Positions 1 to 13,307 are shown, counted from the stretch's first letter. The stretch: DNA of 64,000 nucleotides from Mya arenaria (GCF_026914265.1 NC_069125.1:26077595-26141594), one strand, 5' to 3'. Numbers and translations are program-made. Notes: generated by a model not told the origin, from the letters alone.

Positions 1-2861
1 TAAAATCAGAGTCTGGCCCTTCATGACAAAATGCATTATGTTGGGCAAGAGTTTCGAAATTGGTAGAAGAGATATCTCACAACATGTAAATTTCATGGCT
101 GAAAGTGGAAAATCTATAACAAAAGATGTTACTTACTGTTTAAGGTTGACCCAAATATGGCTAGATAAATGAGGAAGTTTTCTGCAAGAGTGAGCCTCTA
201 GATGAAACAGGAAAAAGGTGGGAGAACGTTTGCAGTCCCAGATGCAGTGCTTAGCTTCATAGATCTTCACATCAATTGCTTATACTGTACGGGACAAGAA
301 AAGCACAGAAATATAAATTTGGTACCTTTGAATCAAACAAGTCTTGTAGAGTTTGGTGTTCTTCAACTAATTGAAAAAGACAACTAGTCACTACAAATTT
401 AAGGAAATCATTGTACTTTTCTTTTTAACTTCGAACTTATGTATGTTATATGCTAGTTTTGCAGAATTGTTTAACTAGCTATACAGCGGATGTTATATCA
501 TACAAGTTATCAGTCAATGTGTTAGTATGCTTATTTTCAAAATTGTCGGTTCTCTGATGAGCATGTAAGGTACTGGACTTTGTTTTATTTATTGTAACTT
601 TTAAGGCAAGCCATAATTATTTTTTCGAATTACTGCTTGTTGTGTTAGTTACTTGTCACATATGTATTCGTAATTTCAATTATTTTCTGTTTCTCTGCAA
701 CTGGGTCTTTTACAGCACGACCTACGGGCATTGTTATTCATAAATGTTGTCACTGGTAACATGTGTACTTTTAAATATCTTAAACGGTTATGGCCAAATA
801 ACCCCAATAAGAACCCATGCTAATACAATACTAGTAACTTTTTTGTTTTTAAATCGCATCCTTTTGTTAGCTTGTTTTACTTCTTTGATCAGGAGAATAC
901 ATATTTCTCATTAATTGCTAAATTAATCATCTAAAGCTACTACTTAAATGTTCTCATATGAATATTAACGTTTGCACATAAGATGGACTAACGATACTGG
1001 TCCAGCATGCTTTGCCAATTTGAAAAGAAGTTCGCTCATAATTTCAGGAATTTTACCATGAATGAACTCAGACGTGTTTATCACTTTATCATGCGAATGG
1101 TCATAACTCAGGAACCACTTACGCAAGACAAATACAACGTCAACATTTAGCAATGCCATTTGGTACTCTCCCATTAATTCCTAAATTGCTTTTGAAATAT
1201 TTTTTCACAATTGTTCATCTTAATATTTAAGCCATGTTGGTAAAAGGGTCAAGGTTACACTAAAGAGACAAATGCCATGCCATTGTTTGTATACTCAATA
1301 ATCCCTAAAATCCATCAACTGTTTTTTTTAAAACTTCGCACAATTGCTCATCGTCTAGGGACCCTCATTTCAAACTGACTCATGGTGCATTCCTGGGATC
1401 TCTAAAAGAAACATGTGTTGAGTATAAACTGTACACTGGGATCCAGTAAAATTAACAGAGATCCCCGACTTGTCAACCATGAGCACCCATGCACCCATCA
1501 GCTGAAAACTCATATAGAAAACCCTGCAGCATTCTACTTAACGTCTGAAATTTTATAACATAAATAAGAATCAAACGTCATGAGCTGCTAGATTTATTAC
1601 AAATAAAGTATACAACAAAAATAAGAAATGAATTATCTTAATAAGCAAATAAAATACAACTTTTTAAACAACGTTTGTTAAAATATCCATGACTACACCA
1701 TTACAAAGTCAAAAAGCAAACAAAGAAAGAAAACAATACATATATATATGCTATTAAAGCAAATGTGAGTACTAGCTGGCGTAAAATACAAAGCTACCTC
1801 GATATCACAGATGGTAGCGTTACGAAATCCACTCTTACACTTATTTGTACAAGCACATCAATCAACAAAAACGTACGATTAGTTTACCTTCTTTAGAAAT
1901 AAACAAAATAAGATAATACATGTACCTATACCAATATTTAAATCTAAATTTATTTGTAACAAATTATCATTCAAATTATGAGAAATGGAATTAATATTTT
2001 AAGGCAAGCATCTTAAATTGATTTGCAAGTATTGAAATAATGAAATTTTAGTGATGACCCTCAACCTATCGCGATATCGTAATCAGAAAGGAATGTGTTT
2101 TAATGATAATAAAAATATTAGTAATAACGGTAGCAATCCTTATTAATGCACAATGTACAAGTGAAGGGTCAGATAATTCAGCAATGACTGAAAGGTATAA
2201 GTATGGTTTCATTGAAATCCAATCCGTAGTTTTTAAAGTATTCCCCGGCTAATTGTGTGTGTTAGTACCAATAAAATTAAAATTCTGGTGAAGTGTTGAG
2301 AATTCAATAAGTATGTGAGGTATAATTAAAGTTTTTGCGCACTGCACTTCCTTTCATTTTTATTTATATTCAAAGGACGGACAACGCGGCGACTATATTT
2401 TCTCCCTTCAGTGAGCATAAAAAAGCACAGTCATATGATATAAAAGCAAGAATTATCAAATACAAACATGATCTTATAATATCATTAATATGACGTCATA
2501 TATTTTCAAGGTGGACTTTTCTTGACATATTTCGTTGTAGAACATCTATACACATTGGGCTAGTGATATTATAGGGAGGTACACATACTTGCAATATAGT
2601 GTAGCTCCATTTTAACGTAGCAGTTGAGTTTACAACTTGCTTTAAGCTTGAACTTGAAGGATCGCTGATTATAACTCGCATAAATCACTTTCCTCCTGGT
2701 ACTGTAGATATCGTTCTATTTTCGCATACTCAATGTATATTTATATTACATACATTATGTTTATATGATGATTTTTTTTTTAATTTGTCCTATTCTGCTA
2801 CATCACAGTGTTCTAGTGTTACAGTAAATGTGCACTCATATAAATATCACATAAAAACACA
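1..2861. other. Non-coding left flank with a decayed duplicate of the ABCB9 3' end
   Basis: I see no intact gene. The first ~170 bases stay open for about 55 codons on the plus strand from the window edge, but I recognise nothing in them. Stretches at 1,354-1,620 match 41,523-41,755 in order and orientation (shared words such as aacatgtgttgagtataaac and gctgaaaact), and 2,063-2,084 is identical over 22 nt to 45,203-45,224, which is coding sequence in the last ABCB9 exon. Read on minus, the 2,06x block gives LRYRDRL preceded by a stop, against LRYRDRF in the gene. This looks like an old partial duplication of the gene's 3' end. Confidence 0.5.
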
Positions 2862-2870
2862 CACAAATTT
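2862..2870. repeat. 9-bp target-site duplication, left copy
   Basis: CACAAATTT directly abuts the left terminus of the foldback element and is repeated exactly at 17,169-17,177 just beyond the right terminus. Nine bases is the duplication length known for Drosophila FB elements and typical of Mutator-like elements. Confidence 0.85.
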
Positions 2871-3599
2871 ATGACGGTAAAGTTGGAAGGTAGTTGGTAG
2901 TTGGGGATTCGAATAATCAACTACTTACCAGTTGCCAGTTGGGGATTCGAATATTCAACTACCTGCTAGTTGCCAGTTGGGGATTCGATAAACACTGTTT
3001 TAATTCACTTTTATTCGTATATTCGCCAGTCGGTTATTCGACCATTTCCAGTCGATTATTCGCGAATGTTCAACTGCAAACCAGTCAGTAGTTGGGGATT
3101 CAGTTTATGCCTTTATGTATGGTTTTAAAGGTCACATATGGGAAAATTAATCGCCAAATGTTTCTGTATACATGTACACATGTTTCTTTGCGACAAGCAC
3201 TGTTTTAATTCACTTTTATTCGTATATTCGCCAGTCGGATATTCGTACATTTCCAGTCGATTATTCGCGAATGTTCAACTGCAAACCAGTCAGTAGTTGG
3301 GGATTCAGATTACGCCTATATATATGGTTTTAAAGGTCACATATGGGAAAATTAATCGCCAAATGTTCCTTTATGCATGTACACATATGTATCTTTGCGA
3401 CAAACACTGTTTTAATTTACTTTTATTCGTATATTCGCCAGTCGGATATTCGTCCATTTCCAGTCGATTCTTCCCGAATGTTCAGCTACTGACCAGTCAG
3501 TAGTTGGGGATTCAGATTATGTCTATATATATGGTTTTAAAGGTCACATATGGGAAAATTAATCGCCAAATGTTTCTTTATGCATGTACACATATGTAT
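2871..3599 (+). repeat. Left arm of foldback element (outer part, forward 207-bp units)
   Basis: The terminal inverted repeat is followed by about three forward units. Each unit contains TATTCGCCAGTCGGATATTC, a TTCCAGTCGATTATTCGCGA word, CAGTCAGTAGTTGGGGATTC and GGTCACATATGGGAAAATTA. The arm is cut inside a unit at 3,599 by the retrotransposon block. Confidence 0.85.
3595..3599. repeat. 5-bp target-site duplication of the nested retrotransposon block, left copy
   Basis: TGTAT ends the interrupted 207-bp unit here and starts its continuation at 13,604-13,608. The consensus unit (ATATGTATCTTTGCGACAAA) contains TGTAT once, so the extra copy is a target duplication of the length usual for LTR retrotransposons. 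Confidence 0.75.
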
Positions 3600-4069
3600 T
3601 GTTGCGTTGGGTTATGGTGCGTTGAAGTACAATTCGAAAACAGTTTAACTTTTAATCAACTACATATTTTAGGTTCTAGACAACATACATCCATAATGAT
3701 GCAGACAACAGTTTTACATCAAGTCTATAGTGCCATGAATTATATCCCTTGCTAGATACTATAGCTACAACTCCTCCCTTCTTTAGACAATTGACGATGA
3801 TTATTATTCTTTAACAATCATTAAAGATCTCACTAATGCAATAATAAACTCTTATAGCAAATGTCTGCATAATGTATCTTAAACATCTTTAAACAATTAA
3901 ATGTAACTATAATATTCAGAATGAAACAAAATCATACATAATCTCATAAAACAATTATGAATAGCACAAGAATTTCAAATAAATTTTTCAATGGACCTTA
4001 CTTAAGGCAATCTAAACAATTATAACAATGAACAGTCTCTATGTCTTGCACAATAACCAATTAACTTTA

Positions 4070-6907
4070 TCAGCCCATGTCATAGTCTTTGAATTTAACC
4101 GGTACACGTCGATCCCGCTGTGGTCTAGTTGGTAGAGTATCCGACAGCGTAGATGGAACATCCGTGAAAGCATCAGCGTCTCCATGTGGTAGACTTAACG
4201 CAGGTGGATCATCATTGGTTACCTCTGACGTCTCAACTTCTGGTTCCCGGAATTCCTTCACATGTGTGGAGTTTCTGACTCGCGTTACTCCAGATGGCGA
4301 TTCAAGTGTTACTTAATTTCCGTACTTCTCCACAACTCTATACGGTTCTGGTTCATAATTAGTGCTCAGTTTGTTCGTTTTGTCTTGTTTCAACAACACT
4401 TTCTGTCCTTGTTGAATATTTCTCTGTTCAGCACTTCTCTTAGTATCTGTATATACCCTACTTTTCTCTTTCCTGAACATGTCTCTATCTCGTACTTCCC
4501 CATCATTCAACGAAAACTGAATTTCAGGTAACTTAGTTCGGATCTTTCGGTTGAACATCAATTCCGATGGTGGTACACCTGTCGTACTGTGTGGTGTTGT
4601 GCGGTAAGCTAGGAGAAACTTTCGGATTTCAATCTTCCAATTCTTCCCTTCGGCATTCGCAATCTTGATACGTTTCAGCAGAGTTCGATTTTGCCGTTCT
4701 ACTTCACCGTTGGCACTAGGATGAAGTGGCGTTGTTCGTCTATGCTCAATATTGTTCTCGAACAAATACTTCTCAAACTCATCTGACACGAATTGTCTAC
4801 CATTGTCACTAGTTATGGTCACTGGCAGTCCATGAATGATAAACATTTTCTCTAAACAGTCAATTATCTTCTCAGACGTAATAGTCTTGATAATGTATAT
4901 TTCATAGTATCGACTATAATAGTCCACACACACAAGTATGAATTCTCCTGAAGGTAATGGACCCATCAGATCTATCGCAACATCCTGCCAAGGCCCAGCT
5001 GGCAATGGAGTTGGCGTCATTGGCTCCGGATTACTTGATCCACTGGCTAGTTGGCATCCGTGGCACGTTTTGACAAAACGTTCAACGTCTTGATCCATCT
5101 TAGGCCATCACACTTTAGTCCTAAGATTTTGTTTAGTCCCTACGATTCCTAAGTGTCCCTCATGTGCCAATTCTATGCACTTAGTTCTCAGTTTCTTTGG
5201 TACCACTATACGCGTTCCCCTCAACACTAACTTTCCTAGAGTGCTAAGTTCGAATCTCACCGGCATATATATCGAGTTTTGCCACTGATCAGTATGAATT
5301 GACTCATACAAGTCACACAGTTCTTCATCTGTAGCTGAAATTCTCTCGACTTCCCGTGTAGACAACGCACTTGGAGTTGCATTGGTTGCAACAAACCGAA
5401 TAAATCCCTCTGTTTCACTCTCGTCTTCGCTCTTGTGTACAAGGCGATCCTTGTCAACTTTAATCCTAGATAAGAAGTCTGCAATGTTTGCTTTGCCTGG
5501 TGCATATCTGACAACGAAACTATATGGCAGCAATCTTAACATCCATCTCTGGATTCTTGCAGATAGTTTGGACTTTGCAGAGTAAATGACTTCAAGCGGT
5601 TTGTGGTCCGTAACAAGTTCAAAATCAACACCATACAAGTATACATGATGTTGATCTTGTACTAACACTGCTCCGAGACCAACATTACTAGCATCTGTCA
5701 CTAATTTAGTCTTACATCCTGGCTTAAAGTATGCCAATGTTTCTGTGTTTGCCATTCTTCTCTTAATCTCATTAAATGACTTCTTTTCTTCACTTTTCCA
5801 CTGAAACTGTGCATTCTTCTTTGAGAGTTTTCTCAATGGTTAAGTTACTGTAGCAAGATCAGGTATGTATCGCGCACTAAAGTTCACCAATCCAAGGAAA
5901 CTTCTGACTTCTGAAGCGTTCTTAGGTTCTGATGCATTGATAAGGTCTTTAACACGCTCTTCTGTAGGCCCTATGCCTTTATCAGACACAACATGTCCCA
6001 TGAAAGTTATCTTATTCATGTTGAACTGTGACTTTTCAAGGTTCACCGTGAGACCTTTAGCTTTCAGTGTTTCCATACAGGTTTTGAGATTTGCATCGTG
6101 ATCTTTCTGACTTTGACCATGTACTATACTGTCATCTGCAATGTTTGCAACTCCGTCACATGACTGTAACACCTGAGTTATTATGTGCTGGAACATTTCC
6201 GGTGCTGCGTTTACTCCAAAACTTAACCTCTTGTAGCGGTATAGGCCCTTATGCGTGACAAAAGTAGTTATGAAACGTGATTCTTCGGCCAATGGAATTT
6301 GGTAGAATGCCATATTTAGGTCAATCTTACTAAAATAACAGCTATTATTCATCTGTACCAATATTTCATCTACAGTTGGAATCGGATGTCGCTCTCTGGT
6401 TATAGCTTTGTTGGCTTGTCTCATGTCAACGCAAATTCGTATGTCCCCTGATGGCTTTGGCACCACCACCACCGGACTCACCCACGGCGTCGGACCCTCG
6501 GCCTTTTCTATAATATCTTCTTCTTCAAGTTCTTCAAGCTTTTCAGCCACCTTCTCTCTTAGTGATATAGGCACAGAATAAGCTTTCTGAGCAACAGGCT
6601 CTACATCTTCATTAATGTGAAGCTTCAACTCAAAGTCCTTGAGCTTGCCGATACCCTGAAAACAGTCACCATACTCAGTCCTTATGTCTTCAACATTATA
6701 CACTGTCCCTATTTTCAGAATGCCTAACTTCTCGGCAGTTTCCTTACTGAGCAGAGCTGGAGCTTTCCCCTTTATAACATAGAAAGTCACATTGGTTAAA
6801 TTGCTAGAATTGTCGTTTAGCCACACATCAGCTTCAAATTCTCCCAACAAATTTAAGGGTGTGTTGCTCCCATATGCATACAATTTCTTCTTAGTTCTTT
6901 TTCGCAA
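4070..6907 (-). pseudogene. Ty3/gypsy retrotransposon pol, broken
   Basis: Read on minus this is, in order: the C-terminal part of the protease (...LLSKETAEKLGIL), reverse transcriptase, RNase H (TDASNVGLGAVLVQD; TDHKPLEVIY), integrase zinc region (CHGCQ) and integrase core (DLMGPLPSGEF, TSDNGRQFVSDEF, NGEVERQNRTL), ending near KFKDYDMG. RT motifs include FSKIDLNMAFYQIPL, LSFGVNAAPEMFQ and an IADD in place of the usual Y/F-x-DD box. It is disabled: frame breaks near 5,838 and 5,100, a stop near 4,313, and an RNase H deletion between VLVQD and VYLYG where roughly 35 residues are normally found. Gag and the catalytic part of protease are missing upstream, where the BEL sequence begins at about 6,903. 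Confidence 0.9.
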
Positions 6908-7026
6908 AACCGTAAAAGGTGCTTAATATATATATCAAAAGGTATTATGTGATGGACAAAACCTACCCTATGGGCCACAAATGACCAAGTAAAGAGCCAA
7001 AACTCAAAACAATTTTGTTGCATGTA
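6903..7026 (-). repeat. ~125-bp direct repeat flanking the BEL element, left copy
   Basis: About 124 bp starting CGCAAAACCGTAAAAGGTGC recur at about 13,308-13,432 with a few substitutions. They contain a TATATATA stretch and lie at both edges of the BEL coding region, where its long terminal repeats should be. They are best read as a surviving piece of the BEL LTR, but the repeat is too short for a whole LTR and its neighbours do not match. Confidence 0.6.
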
Positions 7027-7148
7027 AATGATCAAATAGACTAGTAAATGATAATATCATGATGGTAACGTTTGTCATTTCTAAATGAACACAACACTAT
7101 ACAAGTATATGTTGTAGGTGTAGCCATGGATCACCAGTCTCTTAGTCT

Positions 7149-10100
7149 CTAAGATGGAACAAGCAGCACCATCTCATTAACTGGGCGTACATATGTAGTC
7201 GGTTTCCCATTTTTGCCAACAGTCCGCACTTCCGCAGTCCTGACAAGTCCATCGTTGCTGGGTTCTGCCCGCACCACTAGACCCATAGGCCAATAATTTT
7301 TGTGTTCTTGCTTGTCTCTGAACAACACTACATCACCACACTGAAGATCTCTCTGCTCTGCTGTCCAATTTTCTGCGTACTTGCAATGTTTGAAGGAACT
7401 CAGACCTCCACCGCTTCCAGAACTGTTCTGCCAGGATTTGAACCCGCTTCCACTGTGCCCGATACATGTCTTTAATATCAGTTGTTATAACTACGTCCAC
7501 AATACACTCACTTTTTTGTGTAAGGATCAGTGCTAGATTTAATGGAGTAGGGCAAGAAGAATCTGCACACACTGGCACTAATGGTCTTGAATTAATAATG
7601 GCACTCACTTCCGCCAAGAACGTAGTTAAAACCTCATGTGTAAGGCTGTTTCCAGGTAGATCCAACAACATCGAATCAAGAAATCTTCGCGTGACGCCGA
7701 TTATTCGTTCCCATACGCCTCCACGGTGTGATGAATGAGGAGGATTCAAAATCCACACTGCACCTTCCTGGTCCATATATCTTCTAACACTGTCATTGAC
7801 GTTGACGCCTAAAACGTCTAACGCTCCCATGAAGTTGGTCCCGTTGTCTGAACGATATACCTTGACCTTGCCACGGATACTGGTGAATCTACGTACAGCA
7901 TTGATGAAAGAAGAACTGCTCAATTCCTCAATTACCTCGATATGGACTGCTCTTGATGTAAGGCAGGTAAACAGAACAGCCCAACGTTTGTTTGCAGCTT
8001 GACCGCCCCTCGTACGTCTGCTCACGACTTGCCATGGACCGAAACAGTCAAGCCCAACTGACGTGAAAGGAGGACCTGGCCTCAAACGATCTGTTGGCAG
8101 ATCAGCCATCTTCTGACATCCCAATCCTCCACGAAGTCGTTGGCATTTCACACAATGATGGATGACAGACATAACAAGCCGCTTGGCTCCTGTTATCCAG
8201 AACCCTGCTTCTCTAATGGCACCTTCTGTAAAGTGTCGACCCTGGTGTTTGACCCTCTCATGGTAATTTTGTACTACCAATCTAGAAGTATGGTGTTTAC
8301 CCGGAAGGATAATGGGATACTTTTCGACAACTCCCAAGTCTGAATTTCGAAGACGCCCTCCGACCCTCAACGTCCCTTCTTCGTCTATAACTGGATTTAA
8401 GCTTACAATTGAACTGTCTTTTGGTATTCGACTGTTATTCTGTATAGAGTCAATTTCTTTGAAATACACCTCTCTCTGGACTGACTGAATCACAATTTTC
8501 TCGGCAAATTTTTAGCTCATGATTTTCAACGTGCTCATTGTCAATGGAGTCACTGGCGCCATGTAGCTTCCTATAAACACGTCGCACAAATCTTTTCAAG
8601 ACCACCAGTGCATTCACCAATCTACTCCACTGAGAGAAAGTTTCAAAGCCTCTTGTGTTTAGATATGTCTTAGACACAATATTTGTTTTTATGCACTGTA
8701 TGACTGGACGTATCTCTGGGTCGTCTGCTGGAGAGTGAAGCTGGTACATGTCTTCTGTGTCGCGTGTCTCGGTGAGAAGAAAACTTGGTCCGCAAAGCCA
8801 AATGCTGTCTTAAAGTGTTTCTGCCGGTGTGGGTCTCGTACCCAGGTCCGCCGGGTTTTCTTTAGTAGGCACAAACACCACTGATCAGGTCTCGAGAGTT
8901 TTAGAATTCTACTGACACGGTTTTCTACGTACACATAGAACCGTCTCACACGGTTATGGAGGTATCCGAGTACCACTCTACTGTCTGTGTAAAATCTCAT
9001 TTGTCCAACTGGCATGTGTAAGTGTTCACAAATGATGTCCGCTAATTCTACAGCTAATACCGCTGCACACAACTCTAACCTTGGAATTGTATGTCCGTGT
9101 TTGGGTGAAACCTTAGATTTTCCTATGATGAAGCCAACACTCGTGTCTCCATTTGCATCTATTGTCTTAAGGTAGGCGACAGCAGCTATTGCTTTCTCGG
9201 ATGCATCCGAAAATATGTGAATCTGTTGGTCAACTGTAGCACTAAGTGACCCTTCAAGGTAAGTTCGTGGGACTTTCAAGTCCTCAAGATGTTTTATTGA
9301 TTCGCACCATTTTACCCATTTATCCCTAGTGTCGACTGGCAATGGCTCATCCCAGTCTGGAGATTTCGACATCAGGTCCCTCATGATGATCCGTCCATGG
9401 ACTACGACAGGGGAGATAAATCCCAGAGGGTCAAAAAGACTGTTCAGTGTAGACAAAATACCGCGTCTTGTGCATGGCTTGATTTCTTCAGAAATTGTGA
9501 ACGTGAAATAATCAGAATCTAGGTTCCAGTTCATTCCAAGACTTCTCTGTACAGGGAGATTCTCATGTCCCAAGTCTAGATTTTTTAGATCTTTCGCCAG
9601 ATCTTCTTTCGGGAAAGCCTTCATGACCTCTCTGCTGTTTGATGATATCTTGTGTAGCTTCAACTTTCCACCAGTATCCAGTGCCTGTTGAGTCCGTTTC
9701 ATCAAGGCTATCGCCTCTTGTGGAGTCTGCAGTGAAACAAGACCGTCATCAACGTAGAAATCTTGTAGTACAAAATTAGCCACATCTGACCCGTATGTGT
9801 CTTCCACCATCACTACACTCTTGTGAAGCCCGTAAGTAGCTATTGCAGGAGACGGGCTGTTCCCGAACACGTGCACACACATTCTGTATTCTACTAGTGG
9901 CAACTCAGGGTTGTTGTCCTTGAACCAAAAGAACCTCAGGTAGTTACGGTCCTTCTCTTCAACATGGAATTGGTAGAACATCTGTGGGATGTCGGCAGAA
10001 ACTGCAACGGGCTCTCTTCTTAATCTCATAAGGACACCAAGCAAGCTATTATGTAAGTCTGGTCCAGTCATTAGCACTCTGTTCAGTGATAGACCCATAT

Positions 10101-11122
10101 ATGTGGCTGAAGAGTCAAAGACCACTCGAATCTGATCAACTTTCTTAGGGTGGTATATACCAAATATAGGTAGATACCAGCATTCAGTGTCCGACATTAC
10201 TGGAGCTGCTACTTCAGCATGGCCATTGTCTATCATTCCCTGCATAAACTGCATAAAATGACGTTGCTTTATTTCATTCTTTCTCAAATTGTCAACCAAG
10301 CGGTTCATTCTGTTCAGCACCATGTTCCTATTGTTTGGCAACCTTGGTCTAGAAGATTTGAATGGCAATGGTGCAGTCCAACTGCCTTTACTGTTTTTCT
10401 TGAACCCTCTGTCCATGATTCCTAGAAATTCCTTATCTTCGATAGACGTGCCTATTTTCTCATCTCTATCAGTCACTAGGAATACTTGTGATTCCTCATC
10501 GCTGTCCAAGTTGTCATTCAAATGTCTACCAACGTTTTTGACTATCAGCTTATTTTGGCACTCTGGAAACACAGAACTTCTCCCGTCTACGTGTACGAAT
10601 GTCTTCTTCACAGTGATGGTCGGCTGATGAACCTTGCCTAGACATGTCTCGCCAATCACAACCCAGCCTAGACTTAACTTCTGTGCATACGGTGAACCTC
10701 TCGGACCAGTCCTCTGTTCAAGTACGTGGTGGGCCTCTGGCAAGTCCCTCCCCAATAGAAGCAAAATCTCTGCTGATGGATCGACTTCGGGTATATGAGC
10801 CGAAATGTCTTCTAGATGTGAATGGTAAAGTGCGCTGTCTGGCGTTGGGATCTCATCTCTCATATTTGGGATCTGATTGCATTCAGTCAGGGATGGCAGA
10901 TTCAGTGAGGATGAACCATCAAAACTACTGGTGACAAACATATCAGAGTCAGCCCTAAAACCTGTATGGCACTTCAGTGTATCCTTCTTCAAATAAGTTG
11001 AAGAACTCGGGCCGAGCTAGCGACCTATTGCTTTGGTCGTCTATGAGGGCATACATCTTTTTCTTTATGACTGGATTGTTTATGCTATGTACTGTCACTA
11101 GAACTACCTTAGCACATGATTT
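7149..11122 (-). pseudogene. BEL/Pao retrotransposon pol, broken
   Basis: On minus this follows gag through one in-frame TGA at 11,123. Order: aspartic-protease-like segment (ALIDDQSNRSLARPEFF), reverse transcriptase with FYVDDGLVSL, RNase H (FSDASEKAIAAVAYL; YTDSRVVLGYL), integrase zinc finger (H-x4-H with CVKC near 8,150), integrase core (VGLDCFGPW, YRSDNGTNF, HRGGVWERIIG), and a C-terminal domain typical of BEL (GDVVLFRDK ... YVRPVNEMVLLV) ending at the stop at 7,149-7,151. Frameshifts lie near 10,985, 8,880, 8,480 and 7,340, and a stop lies near 8,811, so this copy cannot make an intact polyprotein. The domain order PR-RT-RH-INT and the YVDD box identify the family. Confidence 0.9.
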
Positions 11123-12928
11123 TCACATGGAGATGTTGCGACCACAGATCTTTGTGCATGCAGAGCGAATGTCGCCACTCCCACTGTCGGCTGAACGAGC
11201 CTCCCCGCCATGCGCATGTAGGGCTGTTGGATGGCTGTTTAAGTTACACACAGTGCATATCACTCGTTCCTGGCATGAATTTGCCCTGTGATTGGTCGAC
11301 AACCCACATTTGAAACATAATTTATTGTCTCTAAAGTACTTTTTTCTGACTCCAAAGGGCTTGTTAATGAAAGACCTACATCCATTTAGGTTGTGGCCAA
11401 CCACATTGTGGTAACTGCAAGTATTCATGTCAGTAGGTGCCACTGCCACTTCTGTTTTATAACTTCGGATTCTTTGTCCTTCGTTGACACTATCTCTAGA
11501 GTTCTTGACCTTTTTCCCAATACTGTCTTTTTGTGTGTTTTGCTCGTAAACAAAGCTTGGATTGTTCAACATTGAACTCATGTCACAAACAAACATTGCA
11601 AACTCTGAGAATGGTGGATACACAACGTCATTTCTCTTCATGTACTTGATTGCTCTATGTGTCCATTTTGACTGAATGTGGTATGGCAGCTTCTGGACAA
11701 TGGGGTTAACGCCTGTAGATGAGTCGAAGTACGCCAACACAGAACTATACGTGGGGCTCTGCTTGGTAGCCTGTATCTCCGCCAAAAGGTCACTGAGATC
11801 ATATAATTTGTGCTGATCTTTAGTTGTGATTCTCGGGAACTCTGACAGTTTACGTTTAAGGGTCATTTCAATAACTTCCGGAGCACCATATCGCTCGTCA
11901 AGTCTCTTCCAGACCTTAACAAGGGCTTGCTGAGGGTCGCTTATATAGGCCGTTTTGATGCTGATAGCATGTTTCTTTGATTGAGGGCCAAGCCACTTCA
12001 CTAATAAATCTAGTTCCTCTACACATGTGGCATTCAACTCACTCACTACATTGCTGAAGCCCTCTTTCCACATCAAGTATTTGTCTGCAGCATCATTAAA
12101 GGTATACAGTCTATTAAACAGTAGGTCTTTCTTTATCAGAAATTTTGACAGTTCGGTTGCAAGCGACGGGATTTGTTCATCGGACTCACGGTGAGACACT
12201 GACCCAGCAACACTTTCGACATAGATTCTCGTTCTTTCCTCGGGTCGAACCTCAGCGATTTCATGGACACTTATAGACCCCGGATTTGTTTCAGTCTCTT
12301 CTTCTTCACAGGCCCTTTGTTCCTTCAACGTATTCAATTCTGCCTGAATCTCCGACATCTCCCTCTCTATCTTAGCTGCGGCCATGGCCTCCTGCTCTCT
12401 AAGTGCTGCTTCCTTCTTTCTTAACAGTAACTCTTTCTCTGCATAAGCAACACGTCTCTTCGCTCCTTCTGCCTTTATCATTGCCTTTGATGCGTTTGAG
12501 GTATTTGATCTATTTGATCTCACTGACTTGACCTCAGCTTCTAACATTGTCTTTGCATGTTCAATGTCCTTTAGCACTTTCTCGACATGTCTATTATACT
12601 GACTGTCTATCTCGTTATATTCACTAATAAGTCTCTGACCTTCATACGAACGTGATTGTTCCAGAAATGTCACATAGTCTCTAACCATCAGTTTGTACTG
12701 AGCGTAGCTCAAACATAATGTGGAATGTATGTCCTTCAATAGGTCTCTATTTTCACAATTTGTATCTACCTTTGCAATGATATTGTCAACTGTATGCTGT
12801 TCTGCTGACAGCTGGCTTTTGTATCGTTCCACTTTCTCTGTGAAATTATCTAATGCTTTCCCCGTGAGCCGTATCAGGCGTCTTTCTTCAAGGTCGACCC
12901 CAGGGTCCTCTGTGTCTTTACTGGCCAT
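11123..12928 (-). CDS. BEL/Pao retrotransposon gag, intact 601-codon frame
   Basis: A 601-residue open frame starting MASKDTEDPG. The N-terminal half is charged and predicted coiled-coil (repeated E/K/R/L stretches around residues 20-220). The middle resembles the DUF1759 gag domain of BEL elements (around residues 275-440). The C-terminus carries two zinc knuckles: CFKCGLSTNHRANSC, then CTVCNLNSHPTALH. It lies immediately upstream of pol in the element and is the best-preserved frame in the block. Expression in this genome is unknown. Confidence 0.85.
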   Translation of the reverse strand: MASKDTEDPGVDLEERRLIRLTGKALDNFTEKVERYKSQLSAEQHTVDNIIAKVDTNCENRDLLKDIHSTLCLSYAQYKLMVRDYVTFLEQSRSYEGQRLISEYNEIDSQYNRHVEKVLKDIEHAKTMLEAEVKSVRSNRSNTSNASKAMIKAEGAKRRVAYAEKELLLRKKEAALREQEAMAAAKIEREMSEIQAELNTLKEQRACEEEETETNPGSISVHEIAEVRPEERTRIYVESVAGSVSHRESDEQIPSLATELSKFLIKKDLLFNRLYTFNDAADKYLMWKEGFSNVVSELNATCVEELDLLVKWLGPQSKKHAISIKTAYISDPQQALVKVWKRLDERYGAPEVIEMTLKRKLSEFPRITTKDQHKLYDLSDLLAEIQATKQSPTYSSVLAYFDSSTGVNPIVQKLPYHIQSKWTHRAIKYMKRNDVVYPPFSEFAMFVCDMSSMLNNPSFVYEQNTQKDSIGKKVKNSRDSVNEGQRIRSYKTEVAVAPTDMNTCSYHNVVGHNLNGCRSFINKPFGVRKKYFRDNKLCFKCGLSTNHRANSCQERVICTVCNLNSHPTALHAHGGEARSADSGSGDIRSACTKICGRNISM

Positions 12929-13307
12929 CTTGCTGTTCGTAGGTTATTCACTGTTCTGTGGCACGAGAAACAACTAGAGTGCGGCAGCTATCTTTTATTC
13001 TACTCATTCGTTCGATCGTGAATAACTGAAAATAGAACCAAACCAATGTTCAAGATTCAGTTAACACAACATTTCACATAAGCAATTTCTTAAACAAATA
13101 ACAAACAATAATCAAAATATGAGACAAGAGTGAGTAACAGAGCTTACTTAAGCTATACATCAAGAAGGTACGTGCCATACTAGCTTAAACAGCAATATGT
13201 CTCCATGCTAAGCTGAAAAACTGCAAAAGTAGCTTGCAAACAGGTTTCACGAAAACTACTTACAAAGTGATTCGACTCGCAAAATACAAAGAAATGCATG
13301 GTATTAT
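12929..13307 (-). other. BEL 5' untranslated/LTR region
   Basis: AT-rich, with no open frame. It lies between the gag start and the 125-bp direct repeat, where the rest of the BEL 5' LTR and the primer-binding site should be. I cannot mark the LTR edge or the primer site with confidence. Confidence 0.4.

Noticed and set aside
202..387. 61-codon gene on plus
   Set aside because: No recognisable domain, no splice or start context, in a region of decayed duplicated flank.
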